Of a stretch of 64,000 nt of DNA, positions 16,646-26,511 are shown one piece after another. The notes beneath the pieces were generated by a model. That model made no database searches and was not told the DNA's origin. It was given only the letters and a program-made list of their open reading frames with translations. The position numbers and the translations under genes were made by a program. Source of the stretch: Zhongshania aquimaris (lineage in GTDB: Bacteria > Pseudomonadota > Gammaproteobacteria > Pseudomonadales > Spongiibacteraceae); contig NZ_JAHWDQ010000004.1 of assembly GCF_019312595.1 (NCBI RefSeq), positions 1 through 64,000 of the forward strand. Reading direction: 5' to 3'. Positions within the stretch are counted from its first letter, which is position 1, and each line of letters begins with the position of its first letter.

Positions 16646-18622
16646 ATGACCACTTCAACGCCTTATGCAGGCCACTATCCCGTTTCTGCCAACGCAAAAA
16701 TTGCAGCGTACATAGACCGTGAAACTCATACCTCGCTATATCAACAATCCCTCGACAGTCCAGAAGAGTTCTGGGCGGAACAAGCAAAGCGCCTAGACTG
16801 GGTCATCTCACCAAACACCATTAAGAATTGCAGCTTTGCAAAACACAATCTGTCCATTCGCTGGTTTGAAGACGGCCAACTGAATGCCAGTGTGAATTGC
16901 TTAGATCGTCATTTAGTTCAGCAGGCCGATCAATTGGCGATGATTTGGGAGCCCGACAGCGAGACCGATCCCGTTCGCAAATACACTTATCGGGAACTAC
17001 ACGCAGAAGTCAGCAAACTCGCCAACGGCCTAAAAAGCTTAGGCGTGGCGAAAGGGGATGTGGTAACGCTCTATATGCCCATGATTCCAGAAGCGACCAT
17101 CGCAATGTTGGCCTGCGCGCGAATTGGGGCTGTACATTCCGTCGTTTTCGGTGGCTTCTCACCCGAAGCGCTGTCTGGCCGTATACAAGACGGCCAGTCG
17201 AAATTAGTCATTACCGCCGACGCCGGAAATCGCGGTGGCCGACAAGTCAGCCTAAAACAAAATGTCGATGACGCCATTGCGCTCTGCCCCGCGTCACTAG
17301 TCGAAAAAGTCTTGGTGGTTAACCACTGTGGCGACAAGATTAACTGGCAGGAATCTCGAGACGTTGACTACCACGCGCTCGTAAATGATCAGGCTAGCGA
17401 CTGCGCGCCAGAGATCATGAACGCGGAAGATCCGCTGTTCATCCTTTACACCTCAGGCTCAACAGGTAAACCCAAGGGCGCGGTCCATACCACTGGCGGC
17501 TATTTGGTTTACACCTCACTCAGTCACCAGCTAGTTTTTGATTACAAACCCGGTGAAATATATTGGTGTATGGCCGACATCGGCTGGATCACCGGCCACA
17601 GCTACGCCGTGTATGGCCCGCTAAGTAACGGCGCCACTATAGTCATGTACGAAGGCATTCCCAACTTCCCGGACGCGGGTCGATTGGCCCGGATTATCGA
17701 CAAACATCAAGTCAATATTCTCTATACCGCGCCCACAGTTATACGGGCACTCATGGCGCACAGCACCGAGGCCTTGGCCAATACTGACCGCAGCTCGCTG
17801 CGTTTGCTAGGCACAGCAGGCGAACCCATCAACCCCGAAGCATGGACGTGGTTTTACGAACAATTTGGCCGCAGCCAATGCCCAATATTAGATACTTGGT
17901 GGCAAACAGAAACCGGCGGTGTGATGATCACCCCTCTGCCCGGTGCTATCGGTCTAAAACCCGGTTCGGCAACCCTACCGTTCTTTGGCGTACATGCCGC
18001 ACTAGTCGATAACGAAGGCCAGCTTTTATCTGGCGAAGCGGAAGGTAACCTCGTGATTTGCGATAGCTGGCCGGGACAAATGCGCACGATTTTCGGCGAC
18101 CACCAGCGCTTTATCGAAACCTACTTCTCGACCTTTGAAGGCTACTATTTCAGTAGTGACGGCGCTCGTCGCGACGAAGACGGCTATTACTGGATTACTG
18201 GGCGAGTCGATGACGTACTTAATGTATCTGGTCATCGCTTGGGAACCGCTGAGCTCGAAAGCGCCCTCGCCGCCCATCCTTTAGTTGCCGAGGCCGCCGT
18301 TGTGGGCTACCCGCACACCATCAAGGGCGAAGGCATATACGCCTATATAACCCTGACCGACAAAAGCGCCGAGAGCGAAACGCTGCGCAATGAATTAAAG
18401 CAGTGGTTACGCAAAGAAATTGGCCCAATTGCAGTCGCGGACATCATCCAGTGGACCGACGATTTGCCAAAAACCCGTTCCGGAAAAATCATGCGCCGCA
18501 TACTGCGCAAAATTGCCGCTGACGATACCGAAAACCTTGGTGATTTATCGACTCTTGCCGATCCCGCCGTTGTTGCGAAACTGATCGAAAACCACAAGTT
18601 GAGCAATACAAATATCGCTTGA
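16646..18622 (+). CDS. acs: Acetyl-CoA synthetase
   Basis: AMP-forming acetate:CoA ligase, the high-affinity route of acetate into acetyl-CoA. The protein is 658 aa. Adenylation motifs are [25 protein letters not shown] and the SGHRLGT hinge region. The acetylatable lysine of [11 protein letters not shown] is K614, where Pat/CobB control acts in relatives. I use the ATG at 16646 because GGAGA lies 8 bases upstream; an ATG five codons earlier has no ribosome-binding site. Two palindromes and a promoter precede it, and the CrbR/CrbS genes follow, consistent with CrbSR-controlled acs expression as known in Vibrio and Pseudomonas. Confidence 0.97.
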   Translation: MTTSTPYAGHYPVSANAKIAAYIDRETHTSLYQQSLDSPEEFWAEQAKRLDWVISPNTIKNCSFAKHNLSIRWFEDGQLNASVNCLDRHLVQQADQLAMIWEPDSETDPVRKYTYRELHAEVSKLANGLKSLGVAKGDVVTLYMPMIPEATIAMLACARIGAVHSVVFGGFSPEALSGRIQDGQSKLVITADAGNRGGRQVSLKQNVDDAIALCPASLVEKVLVVNHCGDKINWQESRDVDYHALVNDQASDCAPEIMNAEDPLFILYTSGSTGKPKGAVHTTGGYLVYTSLSHQLVFDYKPGEIYWCMADIGWITGHSYAVYGPLSNGATIVMYEGIPNFPDAGRLARIIDKHQVNILYTAPTVIRALMAHSTEALANTDRSSLRLLGTAGEPINPEAWTWFYEQFGRSQCPILDTWWQTETGGVMITPLPGAIGLKPGSATLPFFGVHAALVDNEGQLLSGEAEGNLVICDSWPGQMRTIFGDHQRFIETYFSTFEGYYFSSDGARRDEDGYYWITGRVDDVLNVSGHRLGTAELESALAAHPLVAEAAVVGYPHTIKGEGIYAYITLTDKSAESETLRNELKQWLRKEIGPIAVADIIQWTDDLPKTRSGKIMRRILRKIAADDTENLGDLSTLADPAVVAKLIENHKLSNTNIA

Positions 18623-18864
18623 ACCCAATACCGGAGGTCGAACTATAATTGTTGGTACGCCCATCTATTAATGGATGCTTGACGAGAGACACAAACCTGA
18701 ATCTTTATCTCAGTGTTTTCTATCTCCCGTTTAGCATCTTGCACGCCAGGGTGCGAGTACCATTCAATTCAATATCAAGAACTCGAAATTAACAGTCATA
18801 CCCTGCACCAACGGGTCTTTTTCTATACACTGTAGCCAAAATACACTAATAAAAAGGGCCTCAG

Positions 18865-19515
18865 ATGGACTCACAGCGATTTATTATTGCCGACGACCAT
18901 CCCTTGTTTCGAACTGCACTTAAAACAAGCCTCGATCAGAGCTTTACAAACTGTGTGGTTGACGAAGCAGAGTCTCTTAAAGATTTGCAAAGCCTTCTCG
19001 CATCCGCGCCAGATTGCGATCTCATCCTACTCGATTTGCATATGCCCGACGCCCAGGGTTTTAGTAGTTTGATACATCTGCAAGCCCAGCATCCAGACAT
19101 TCCAGTAATTATTATCTCCGGCAGCGAAAGCCCTGAAGTGATGTGCCGTGCCATCGAGCACGGCGCAGCTGGATTTCTACCAAAAAGCAGTCCGGCAAGC
19201 ACCATAACAATTGCAATCAATGCGGTACTCGACGGCGCGCGATGGCTACCCGAGGGAGTGCGCTATCAAATAGGACAAGACAGCAAAGAGCAAAAAATAG
19301 CCAAAGACATCGCCAGCCTAACGCCCCAACAATTTCGCGTGGTAACTCTGTTAGTGCAAGGCCTGCTAAACAAACAAATCGCCTACGAACTCAATGTTAG
19401 CGAAGCGACGGTTAAAGCCCATATCACCGAAATCTTTCGAAAGCTCGGCGTGCACTCCCGCACCCAAGCCGCACTGCTGTTTTCCCAGCTAGAGGTAAAC
19501 CCACCCCAGCTTTGA
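18865..19515 (+). CDS. crbR: CrbR/ErdR-type response regulator controlling acs
   Basis: NarL/LuxR-type two-component regulator of 216 aa. The receiver domain (1-125) has the acidic pair D10-D11 and phospho-acceptor D57 in LILLDLHMPD. The LuxR helix-turn-helix follows (about 150-210; LTPQQFRVVTLL...VSEATVKAHITEIFRKL). Its position between acs and a symporter-domain histidine kinase identifies it as the CrbR (Vibrio) or ErdR (Pseudomonas) orthologue that activates acs. AGGG precedes the ATG. The gene ends 6 bp from the convergent kinase gene. The 242-bp upstream interval shows no copy of the palindrome. Confidence 0.9.
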   Translation: MDSQRFIIADDHPLFRTALKTSLDQSFTNCVVDEAESLKDLQSLLASAPDCDLILLDLHMPDAQGFSSLIHLQAQHPDIPVIIISGSESPEVMCRAIEHGAAGFLPKSSPASTITIAINAVLDGARWLPEGVRYQIGQDSKEQKIAKDIASLTPQQFRVVTLLVQGLLNKQIAYELNVSEATVKAHITEIFRKLGVHSRTQAALLFSQLEVNPPQL

Positions 19516-19521
19516 TTGGTT

Positions 19522-22500
19522 TTATCCGCGCAATACCAATTGCCGCATCAGGCCCCGCAATGCCGCTGGCTTTACGGGTTTGGCTAAGAATCGATAGCCC
19601 GCACCTTCTACCTGACCACGCACCTCTGCGCTGTTATCTGCGCTAATCACCACCGCCGGCAACTGAGTATGCCAGCGGTAATTTAAGGCTTGCAGTACCT
19701 CCAGCCCCGTTTCGCCGTTATCTAAGTGAAAATCAGCAAGTACAATATCCGGCGCAGAGTCCAATCGCCACTGCCCTAAAACCTCGCCAAGGTTTGCGCC
19801 AGTAAACACTCGGCATCCCCACTGACTAAGTAACGCCTGCATACCTGCACGAATACCGAGCTCATTATCTATGCACAAAACGCTTATCCCGGCCAGTTCA
19901 GATTGTAAGCTAGGAGCTTGTTGTTCAACTCGACTCGCAACGACATGTCCTGCTGGCACTTGAATTGCGAACACACTGCCGCGCCCCTCTTCTGACCGAA
20001 GTGTTATCTCATGGCCGAGTATTCCGCTGATTCGCTGAACTATCGACAAACCCAAACCCAAGCCCTTTTCGGAGTCGTTGTTAACACTGCTGTGGGCGCG
20101 CTCGAACTCGTCGAACACCCGCTGTTGGTCTCGCGGGGAAATACCGGGGCCGGTGTCCCAAACTTGAATCAGAATATTATCAGCTCGACGTCGGCAGGCC
20201 AGTAAAACACCGCCTGTTCGAGTGTAACGCAGGGCATTAGAAAGGAAGTTTTGTATCACCCGTCGCAATAACTGCTGATCGCTATACACCCAAAAATCGC
20301 CGGGGCGAACCGTCAAGTTAAGGGCATTTTGTTCCGCAAGTAGAGCACACTCTCGCGTCAAGGGCTCTAGTAAATCTGCTAGACAGAAGTCTCGGCGATC
20401 GAGCTGAATATTCCCCGAGTCCAAACGAGCAATTTCTCGCAAGGAGGTAATCAAATTTTCCGCACTACTTAACGAGGCATCAATATGTCCAACCTCGGCG
20501 GCAAAATCACTGCCTTGGGTGCGATGCGAAAGTGCGGCGGTAAATAAACGTGCCGCGCTTATTGGTTGTAACAAGTCATGACTGGCCGCCGCCAAAAATC
20601 GACTTTTACTAGCGTAAACGGTATTTAGCTCACGCTCGATTTTTGCCCGTGCCTGGTTCTCAGTCGCCAGTGATGCATTCGCCGCTTCCAGCGCCGAGGT
20701 CCGCTCAATAACGCGCCGCTCCAACTGGTTTTTCACGCCATCTAATTCATTGAACATACGCCGGTATTCGCTGATATCGGTATAGGTAGTCACGTAGCCG
20801 CCCCGCGCCACTGGCGTACCACAAATTTCGACAACCAAGCCATTAGGTAGCGACCGCTCTATACGGTAGGGTTTTCCGCCGCTTAATAAAGCCAGACGGC
20901 GCGCAATAGCCCCGTCCACGTCAGTATCCGCATTTTGCAAATATCCTCGCTCTGCATTGAACTGGTAGACCTTGGCAATAGGACAACCGATATACAACAG
21001 CCGCTCGGGAAAACCAAATAACTCGATATAGCGGCTGTTCCACGCCACCAGATCCAAATTGGCATCTACAACACTCACACCCTGAGGTATGGTCTCTAAG
21101 GTGATTTGCAATAAATCCTGACCAAACTGCAACTGCTTAGATGTGTCGCCGATCAACAGCACAAACTCATCAAGCTGCAATGGCTTTTTGCGCTGTAGTA
21201 AATCTAAAGTGCGATGCGCTGAAACCGCACCGACAATAGCAGCCAATGCCGCTTCTACATCCTTTACAACAAATCGTGGCACTCTATCGTTAGCCAGTAA
21301 GCGCTGACCAATCCTTTGTTCGAAACGCTGCCAGAGTTGCCTACTTCTATCTGCGCCCAAGAGTGGCGTCAACATTCTCTGCAACTGCCAGCTTTCAATC
21401 TTGGTGAGTTCAAAATCGGCTTTTTGATATCCCCTCACTAAACGCAGCTGGGTAAAGGCGCGCGCTTGGCGTAATTCAATCGCCTTAAACCGACTCATTG
21501 CAGACACCAACACTAAGCTCGCACAATTCAGCAATAGACTCCAAAACACCCCATGGCTTAAGGGATCTGGAAATTGAAAACCGAGCAGTGCCTCTGGCTG
21601 CAACCACAACAAGCCAAACGGACCATCGCTGAGCAAGGGATGCCCAGGGCCCAGCAAAGCAGGTAGTAATAGGCAGTAAAACCAAATTGCACCACCAGCA
21701 AACAGGCCGGCAATAACGCCACGAGAGTGCGCTCTAGGCCAATACAAGGCCGCGATAATTGATGGCATTAATTGCGCAGCCGCAGCAAAAGACAGCAAGC
21801 CCAGAGACGCCAAACCACCGCGACCACTTAACTGCTGCTCCAATAACCAGGCGGCCAGCAGTAACGCCGCTATCGCGCCACGTCTGACCTGCTGCAACCA
21901 GCGGGCATTAATACTGTGAGCACGATTAAAAAACTGCCAGAGTGGCACCATCCACTCGTTGCAGACCATCACCGACAAGGTCACACAGGCAACAATAACC
22001 ATACCGGTAGCCGCCGATAAACCACCGAGCAAAGCCACTACCGCTAAGGTATTACTGCCAGCCGCCATAGGTGCAGACACCACCAACATATCTGGACTAA
22101 GTGGCGCGCCACTCCCGAGAAGGGACTGCCCCAAAATCGCAACTGGTGCAATAAGCGCACAGAACAACGCTAGGTAGATTGGAAATATCCAACGCGCGGC
22201 GCGCATATCTCGACGGCTGTGATTCTCTACCACCATAACGTGAAACTGCCGAGGCAGGCAGACTATCGCGGCCGCTGCCAAGACAAGCTGAGTAATGAAA
22301 TTGACCGGGGCAGGCAAATTCGCCAGTTTCCCGTATTCGATTTCAAGCCCATTACTCCCCGCACTAAACAAAATACTTAGCGCAAACACGCCCACCGCCA
22401 CAAACGCGGTCAACTTTACAAGGGATTCCACCGCAATTGCCGCCATTAAGCCACGATGACGATGTCGTTTATCAACCACCCGGGTGCCAAAGGCTACCGT

Positions 22501-23007
22501 AAAGACAACTAAAATTAGCGCTGCTATGAAACTAGTGCTGCTATGACTTGTAGCCAAGTTTGGTTGCCACATATGCTGCGCGGTCAACCACGCCTGTGTA
22601 ACAGCTTTTAATTGCAAAGCAATATAAGGAAGACTGCCAGCGACGGCGATCAAGGTGACCAATGCTGCAAGGAATTGATGCTTCCCATAGCGAGAACCAA
22701 TAAAATCCGCTATTGAAGTCACTCGGTTACGCGTGCTCACAACCGATAAGCGACGGATAAACGGCCACGCCAATACAAACAAAAGAATAGGGCCAAGGTA
22801 AATTGGAACGAAAGACCAGCCGTCGTTAACGGCCTGACCAATAGCCCCAAAAAACGTCCAAGAACTGCAATAAACAGCCAGCGATAGGCTGTAAACTAAG
22901 GCGCGCACGACCGGCGGCCGCTGGGTATGCCGATCGGCCCACCAAGCTATTAGAAATAAACACGCGACGTATATAAACGCCAACAATACCAGCCACTGAC
23001 TTTCCAA
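19522..23007 (-). CDS. crbS: CrbS/MxtR-type hybrid sensor histidine kinase with Na+/solute symporter domain
   Basis: 1161-aa membrane kinase. An SSS-family transporter domain (about 1-510, roughly 13 helices) is followed by a helical linker and a PAS domain (about 650-760, starting PQGVSVVDANLDLVAWN). A coiled segment leads to the dimerisation/phospho-acceptor helix with the active histidine near residue 810 (AASHDLLQP). The ATPase domain has N-box QNFLSNALRYTR, DTGPGIS and GLGLGLS. A C-terminal receiver (about 1040-1160) has its Asp near residue 1088 in VLADFHL. The start is TTG, preceded by GAGG; no in-frame ATG is better placed. It probably senses acetate or flux and controls acs through CrbR. 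Confidence 0.92.
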   Translation of the reverse strand: MESQWLVLLAFIYVACLFLIAWWADRHTQRPPVVRALVYSLSLAVYCSSWTFFGAIGQAVNDGWSFVPIYLGPILLFVLAWPFIRRLSVVSTRNRVTSIADFIGSRYGKHQFLAALVTLIAVAGSLPYIALQLKAVTQAWLTAQHMWQPNLATSHSSTSFIAALILVVFTVAFGTRVVDKRHRHRGLMAAIAVESLVKLTAFVAVGVFALSILFSAGSNGLEIEYGKLANLPAPVNFITQLVLAAAAIVCLPRQFHVMVVENHSRRDMRAARWIFPIYLALFCALIAPVAILGQSLLGSGAPLSPDMLVVSAPMAAGSNTLAVVALLGGLSAATGMVIVACVTLSVMVCNEWMVPLWQFFNRAHSINARWLQQVRRGAIAALLLAAWLLEQQLSGRGGLASLGLLSFAAAAQLMPSIIAALYWPRAHSRGVIAGLFAGGAIWFYCLLLPALLGPGHPLLSDGPFGLLWLQPEALLGFQFPDPLSHGVFWSLLLNCASLVLVSAMSRFKAIELRQARAFTQLRLVRGYQKADFELTKIESWQLQRMLTPLLGADRSRQLWQRFEQRIGQRLLANDRVPRFVVKDVEAALAAIVGAVSAHRTLDLLQRKKPLQLDEFVLLIGDTSKQLQFGQDLLQITLETIPQGVSVVDANLDLVAWNSRYIELFGFPERLLYIGCPIAKVYQFNAERGYLQNADTDVDGAIARRLALLSGGKPYRIERSLPNGLVVEICGTPVARGGYVTTYTDISEYRRMFNELDGVKNQLERRVIERTSALEAANASLATENQARAKIERELNTVYASKSRFLAAASHDLLQPISAARLFTAALSHRTQGSDFAAEVGHIDASLSSAENLITSLREIARLDSGNIQLDRRDFCLADLLEPLTRECALLAEQNALNLTVRPGDFWVYSDQQLLRRVIQNFLSNALRYTRTGGVLLACRRRADNILIQVWDTGPGISPRDQQRVFDEFERAHSSVNNDSEKGLGLGLSIVQRISGILGHEITLRSEEGRGSVFAIQVPAGHVVASRVEQQAPSLQSELAGISVLCIDNELGIRAGMQALLSQWGCRVFTGANLGEVLGQWRLDSAPDIVLADFHLDNGETGLEVLQALNYRWHTQLPAVVISADNSAEVRGQVEGAGYRFLAKPVKPAALRGLMRQLVLRG

Positions 23008-23267
23008 CTCTTAGCCTCATCACGCCTGTCTTTGGCAATCATCTTGCGAATGCTTACAGTCTAGCGCAGCGCGAGCACATCGCTACTCGACAATAGTCTA
23101 CATTGCAGCGGTCACTATGGTCTCTGTCACCATTTAAAGTCGCCCTTGGGCAGATTTACGGTATTAAGACTTTCCCTTGGCGCCAGCGATGCGTAACATT
23201 CGCACTCCAGAAATCAGGCTGCCTCAGCACTGAACTTAGTCAATACATCGAGCTATACTCATACCCT

Positions 23268-26162
23268 ATGTCTACTATTTTTATCGCCGGCCAACGCTGG
23301 ATCAGCAACCCAGAACCCGACCTGGGCTTGGGTATTATTCTTGAAGCCGAAAACCGTCGTGTGGTCATTGCCTTTCCGGCAGCAGAAGAAGAGCGCACTT
23401 ACGCCGCTGCAGCCGCACCGCTATCGAGAGTACTATTTCAAGTTGGCGATAATATCGATGTCCCCAACCAGGGCCCGCTGATAGTAAAAGAGCAGCAAGA
23501 ACACAATGGCTGCATCGTCTACTTTGCTGAAGACGAAAACGGTGACGTGCACCCGGTGCCTGAGCAAATCCTGAGCGCCAATATCAAGCTCAGCAATGCC
23601 AAAGAGCGTCTATTGGCCGGTCAAGTAGAACACCACCGCCGCTTCGCACTAAGAGCCGCAACCCTAGAACAGCAAAACACCAGCCAAGCCGCTAGCACCC
23701 GCGGTTTGTTGGGGCCGAGAGTTCAGTTACTACCCCACCAAATGTATATCGCCGCAGAAGTGGCAAGTCGGCCCTCACCCCGCGTGTTGCTTGCCGACGA
23801 GGTGGGACTAGGCAAAACCATTGAAGCCGGTTTAATCATTCATCAACTGCTACTACTTGAGCGCGCAAAACGTGTACTGATCGTGGTACCAGACAGTTTA
23901 GTTCACCAGTGGCTGGTAGAAATGCTGCGCCGCTTCAATCTCAAATTCAGTATTTTTAACGAGGCGCGCTGCCGCCAAATAGACGAATACGAAGACGAGC
24001 CGAGCAGTATTTTCTTTGACGAAGAAGAATCGAAAGAAAACGAAGAAAATCCCTTTGAAGATGCACAGCTCGTCATCTGCCCACTCAGCTGGATAAGCAG
24101 CCACGATCGCCGTCAGCAGCAATTATGCGACGCCGGCTGGGATATGCTAGTGGTAGACGAAGCTCATCATCTGCACTGGCACGAAGACGGCAGCAGCTCT
24201 GCCGAATACAAACTGGTCGAGCGTCTAAGCGCAGAAATTGCCTCGGTACTGTTATTAACCGCCACGCCAGAAAATGCTGGCATAGACGGCCATTTTGCTC
24301 GTCTTCGCCTACTCGATCCGGCCCGCTACCCGGATTTGGCCGCCTTCCTTGAAGAGCAAAGTCACTACGAAGACATCAGTGAACTCATTCAAGGCCTGAG
24401 TGACTCACCGGAGACCTCGCTTGGTGATACCGAGTTTTGTCTGCGTTTAGAGACCTTATTAGGTAAAGACGCATTCTGTGCGCTAGGAAAAAGCCCTAGC
24501 GTTGAACAGCTCGACAAAACCATCCGCGATCTACTCGACCGTTTCGGGACAGGCCGCATGCTGTTCCGCAACACCCGCGCCTCAGTTGGCGGCTTCCCCC
24601 AGCGAGTATTACACGCCCACCCGCTTGATGTACCGGCGGGGTACGAGCAAGCTTGCACAACAGCTAGCTTGGAAGAGTCGCTGCACCCAGAGCAATTGCT
24701 CGGCGCTGCGTGGTTAAAAGCAGACACCCGAGTCGCGTGGGTAGAGAAGTTCTTATTGCAAAACCCAGACGAGAAAGTCTTGCTCATTGCCGCGGACGCA
24801 AACGCGGCCCGAGACCTGGAACTCCATCTGCGGCTGCGTCGCGGCATTGCAAGCGCAGTTTTCCACGAAGAACTCAGCCTGATCGAGCGCGATCGCGCGG
24901 CGGCTTATTTTGCTGACCCAGAGGACGGCGCCCAACTATTAATTTGCTCAGAGATTGGCAGCGAAGGTCGCAACTTCCAGTTTTCGCAGCACCTGATTTT
25001 ATTTGACTTGCCTTTAAATCCAGACCTACTAGAGCAGCGCATTGGTCGTCTTGATCGCATCGGCCAGCTCGGCGATGTCAATTTACACGTGCCCTACTAC
25101 AAAGGCAGCGCGCAAGAAAAATTACTGCACTGGTATCGCGACGCGGTCAGTATTTTCAAACAGCCCTGCACCGTCGGCAATGCCTTGATGCTGGAGTTTG
25201 GCGACGAGCTCCGCACAGCACTGGTCAATGACAGCGCGAGCGAGATCAATACCGTTATCGAACGCGCCGCCGATAAAGCCATAGTAATGCAGGAAAATTT
25301 GCGCAAAGGCCGCAACCGCCTGCTAGAACTAAACTCGTGCCAACCAAAGCGCGCCGCAGAATTAATTACCTCACTAGAAACAGAACAACGCAGTGACGCA
25401 CTAGCGGAGTATGTTGAAATGCTCGCTGAACAGTTTGGTCTAGACCACGAAGATCATAGCGACAACGCCATTATATTACGGCCCGGCGATCACATGATCA
25501 CCGAAGCATTCCCGCATTTGCCGGAGGACGGTATTACCGGCACCTTTGATCGCGACCGCGCACTCAGTCGCGAAGACATGGCTTACTTCAGCTGGGAACA
25601 CCCGCTAATCACTAGCGGAATGGATATGGTGATGTCCAGCGACTTCGGCAGCGCCAGCATTTGTACTATTGCGGTAAAAGCCCTCAAACCCGGCACACTA
25701 TTACTTGAGTCATTTTTCAGCCCCGCGCTACAAGCACCGGCTTGGTTGCAGTTACAAAGCTATTTACCCGCGCAAAGTTTCCGCCTTGTAACTGACCAGC
25801 AAAATCGCAACCTGTCTAATGCGGTTGCGCATAGCAAATTGAATCAGATTGCCCAAGGCGTCAAAAAGACCTTAATGCCGGTACTGCTTCGCGAAGTGCG
25901 CGCCAGTATTACCGCCATGATTCCACACATAGAGAAACTTGCAGAAGAAACGAGTAAAGAATGGGTAGCCACCGCGACCCAAGCCTACCAACTGGATCGC
26001 AGCAACGAACGTGAGCGTTTGCAATCGTTAATGAGCCGCAACCCCCACGTAGATCCAAAGGAGTTGGCGACCTTCGACCACGAAACCGAACTCGGCTTAA
26101 GCGCGCTAACATCACTGCAATTAAATATGTCAGCACTGCGGCTGGCCATCGTTAGTCAATAA
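23268..26162 (+). CDS. rapA: RapA, RNA polymerase-associated SWI2/SNF2 ATPase
   Basis: Recycles RNA polymerase during transcription. From the ATG at 23268 the protein is 964 aa (E. coli 968) and begins with the family's N-terminal FIAGQRWISNPEPDLGLG. Walker A is LADEVGLGKTIEAG (about residues 174-187) and the DEAH box is VVDEAHHL. The SNF2 motif LLLTATPE and helicase C-terminal GSEGRNFQF...QRIGRLDRIGQ follow, then the RapA-specific C-terminal domain. An in-frame extension back to 23103 exists but is not family-like. A small gene follows by 32 bp on the same strand. Confidence 0.95.
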   Translation: MSTIFIAGQRWISNPEPDLGLGIILEAENRRVVIAFPAAEEERTYAAAAAPLSRVLFQVGDNIDVPNQGPLIVKEQQEHNGCIVYFAEDENGDVHPVPEQILSANIKLSNAKERLLAGQVEHHRRFALRAATLEQQNTSQAASTRGLLGPRVQLLPHQMYIAAEVASRPSPRVLLADEVGLGKTIEAGLIIHQLLLLERAKRVLIVVPDSLVHQWLVEMLRRFNLKFSIFNEARCRQIDEYEDEPSSIFFDEEESKENEENPFEDAQLVICPLSWISSHDRRQQQLCDAGWDMLVVDEAHHLHWHEDGSSSAEYKLVERLSAEIASVLLLTATPENAGIDGHFARLRLLDPARYPDLAAFLEEQSHYEDISELIQGLSDSPETSLGDTEFCLRLETLLGKDAFCALGKSPSVEQLDKTIRDLLDRFGTGRMLFRNTRASVGGFPQRVLHAHPLDVPAGYEQACTTASLEESLHPEQLLGAAWLKADTRVAWVEKFLLQNPDEKVLLIAADANAARDLELHLRLRRGIASAVFHEELSLIERDRAAAYFADPEDGAQLLICSEIGSEGRNFQFSQHLILFDLPLNPDLLEQRIGRLDRIGQLGDVNLHVPYYKGSAQEKLLHWYRDAVSIFKQPCTVGNALMLEFGDELRTALVNDSASEINTVIERAADKAIVMQENLRKGRNRLLELNSCQPKRAAELITSLETEQRSDALAEYVEMLAEQFGLDHEDHSDNAIILRPGDHMITEAFPHLPEDGITGTFDRDRALSREDMAYFSWEHPLITSGMDMVMSSDFGSASICTIAVKALKPGTLLLESFFSPALQAPAWLQLQSYLPAQSFRLVTDQQNRNLSNAVAHSKLNQIAQGVKKTLMPVLLREVRASITAMIPHIEKLAEETSKEWVATATQAYQLDRSNERERLQSLMSRNPHVDPKELATFDHETELGLSALTSLQLNMSALRLAIVSQ

Positions 26163-26194
26163 TTTGCCCAGCAGAAAACTGGCCGGAGAAAAGC

Positions 26195-26479
26195 ATGTAT
26201 CTATTTTCTGTAAACGCCACGGCCAAGAAAACCCAGGGCGAATTCACCGAGGGCGAAAGCGCGCCATTTATTGTCTACATCGATTTTAAAGACATGTTCG
26301 GGGCAGAAAAGCTGGCTCAGCTTTTTGTCATGGCCGAGGGTTTCAAAGACGTTACCATCATCAAACGCAAGATGATCGACAATGCCCAAATACCTAAAAA
26401 CCCAGCTTTTGCGAAAGATCCACAAATTACCGAAGCCTTAGCGAAGGGCTATTGCGTGCAGGCGTTTAGCGCACACTAA
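26195..26479 (+). CDS. Small protein of unknown function downstream of rapA
   Basis: 94 aa, cytoplasmic, with no signal peptide or membrane helix. I do not recognise a named domain. The N-terminus (MYLFSVNATAKKTQGEF) and the segment FIVYIDFKDMFGAEKLAQLFVMAEGFKDVTIIKRKMI look like a compact alpha/beta fold, with a VTIIKRKM beta strand. GGCCGGAG lies 6-8 bases upstream of the ATG. It is probably cotranscribed with rapA. Coding is supported by the ribosome-binding site, spacing and normal composition. Confidence 0.7.
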   Translation: MYLFSVNATAKKTQGEFTEGESAPFIVYIDFKDMFGAEKLAQLFVMAEGFKDVTIIKRKMIDNAQIPKNPAFAKDPQITEALAKGYCVQAFSAH

Positions 26480-26511
26480 TCGGACCTACAGGTACGCGGC
26501 GCAGCCAAAAT

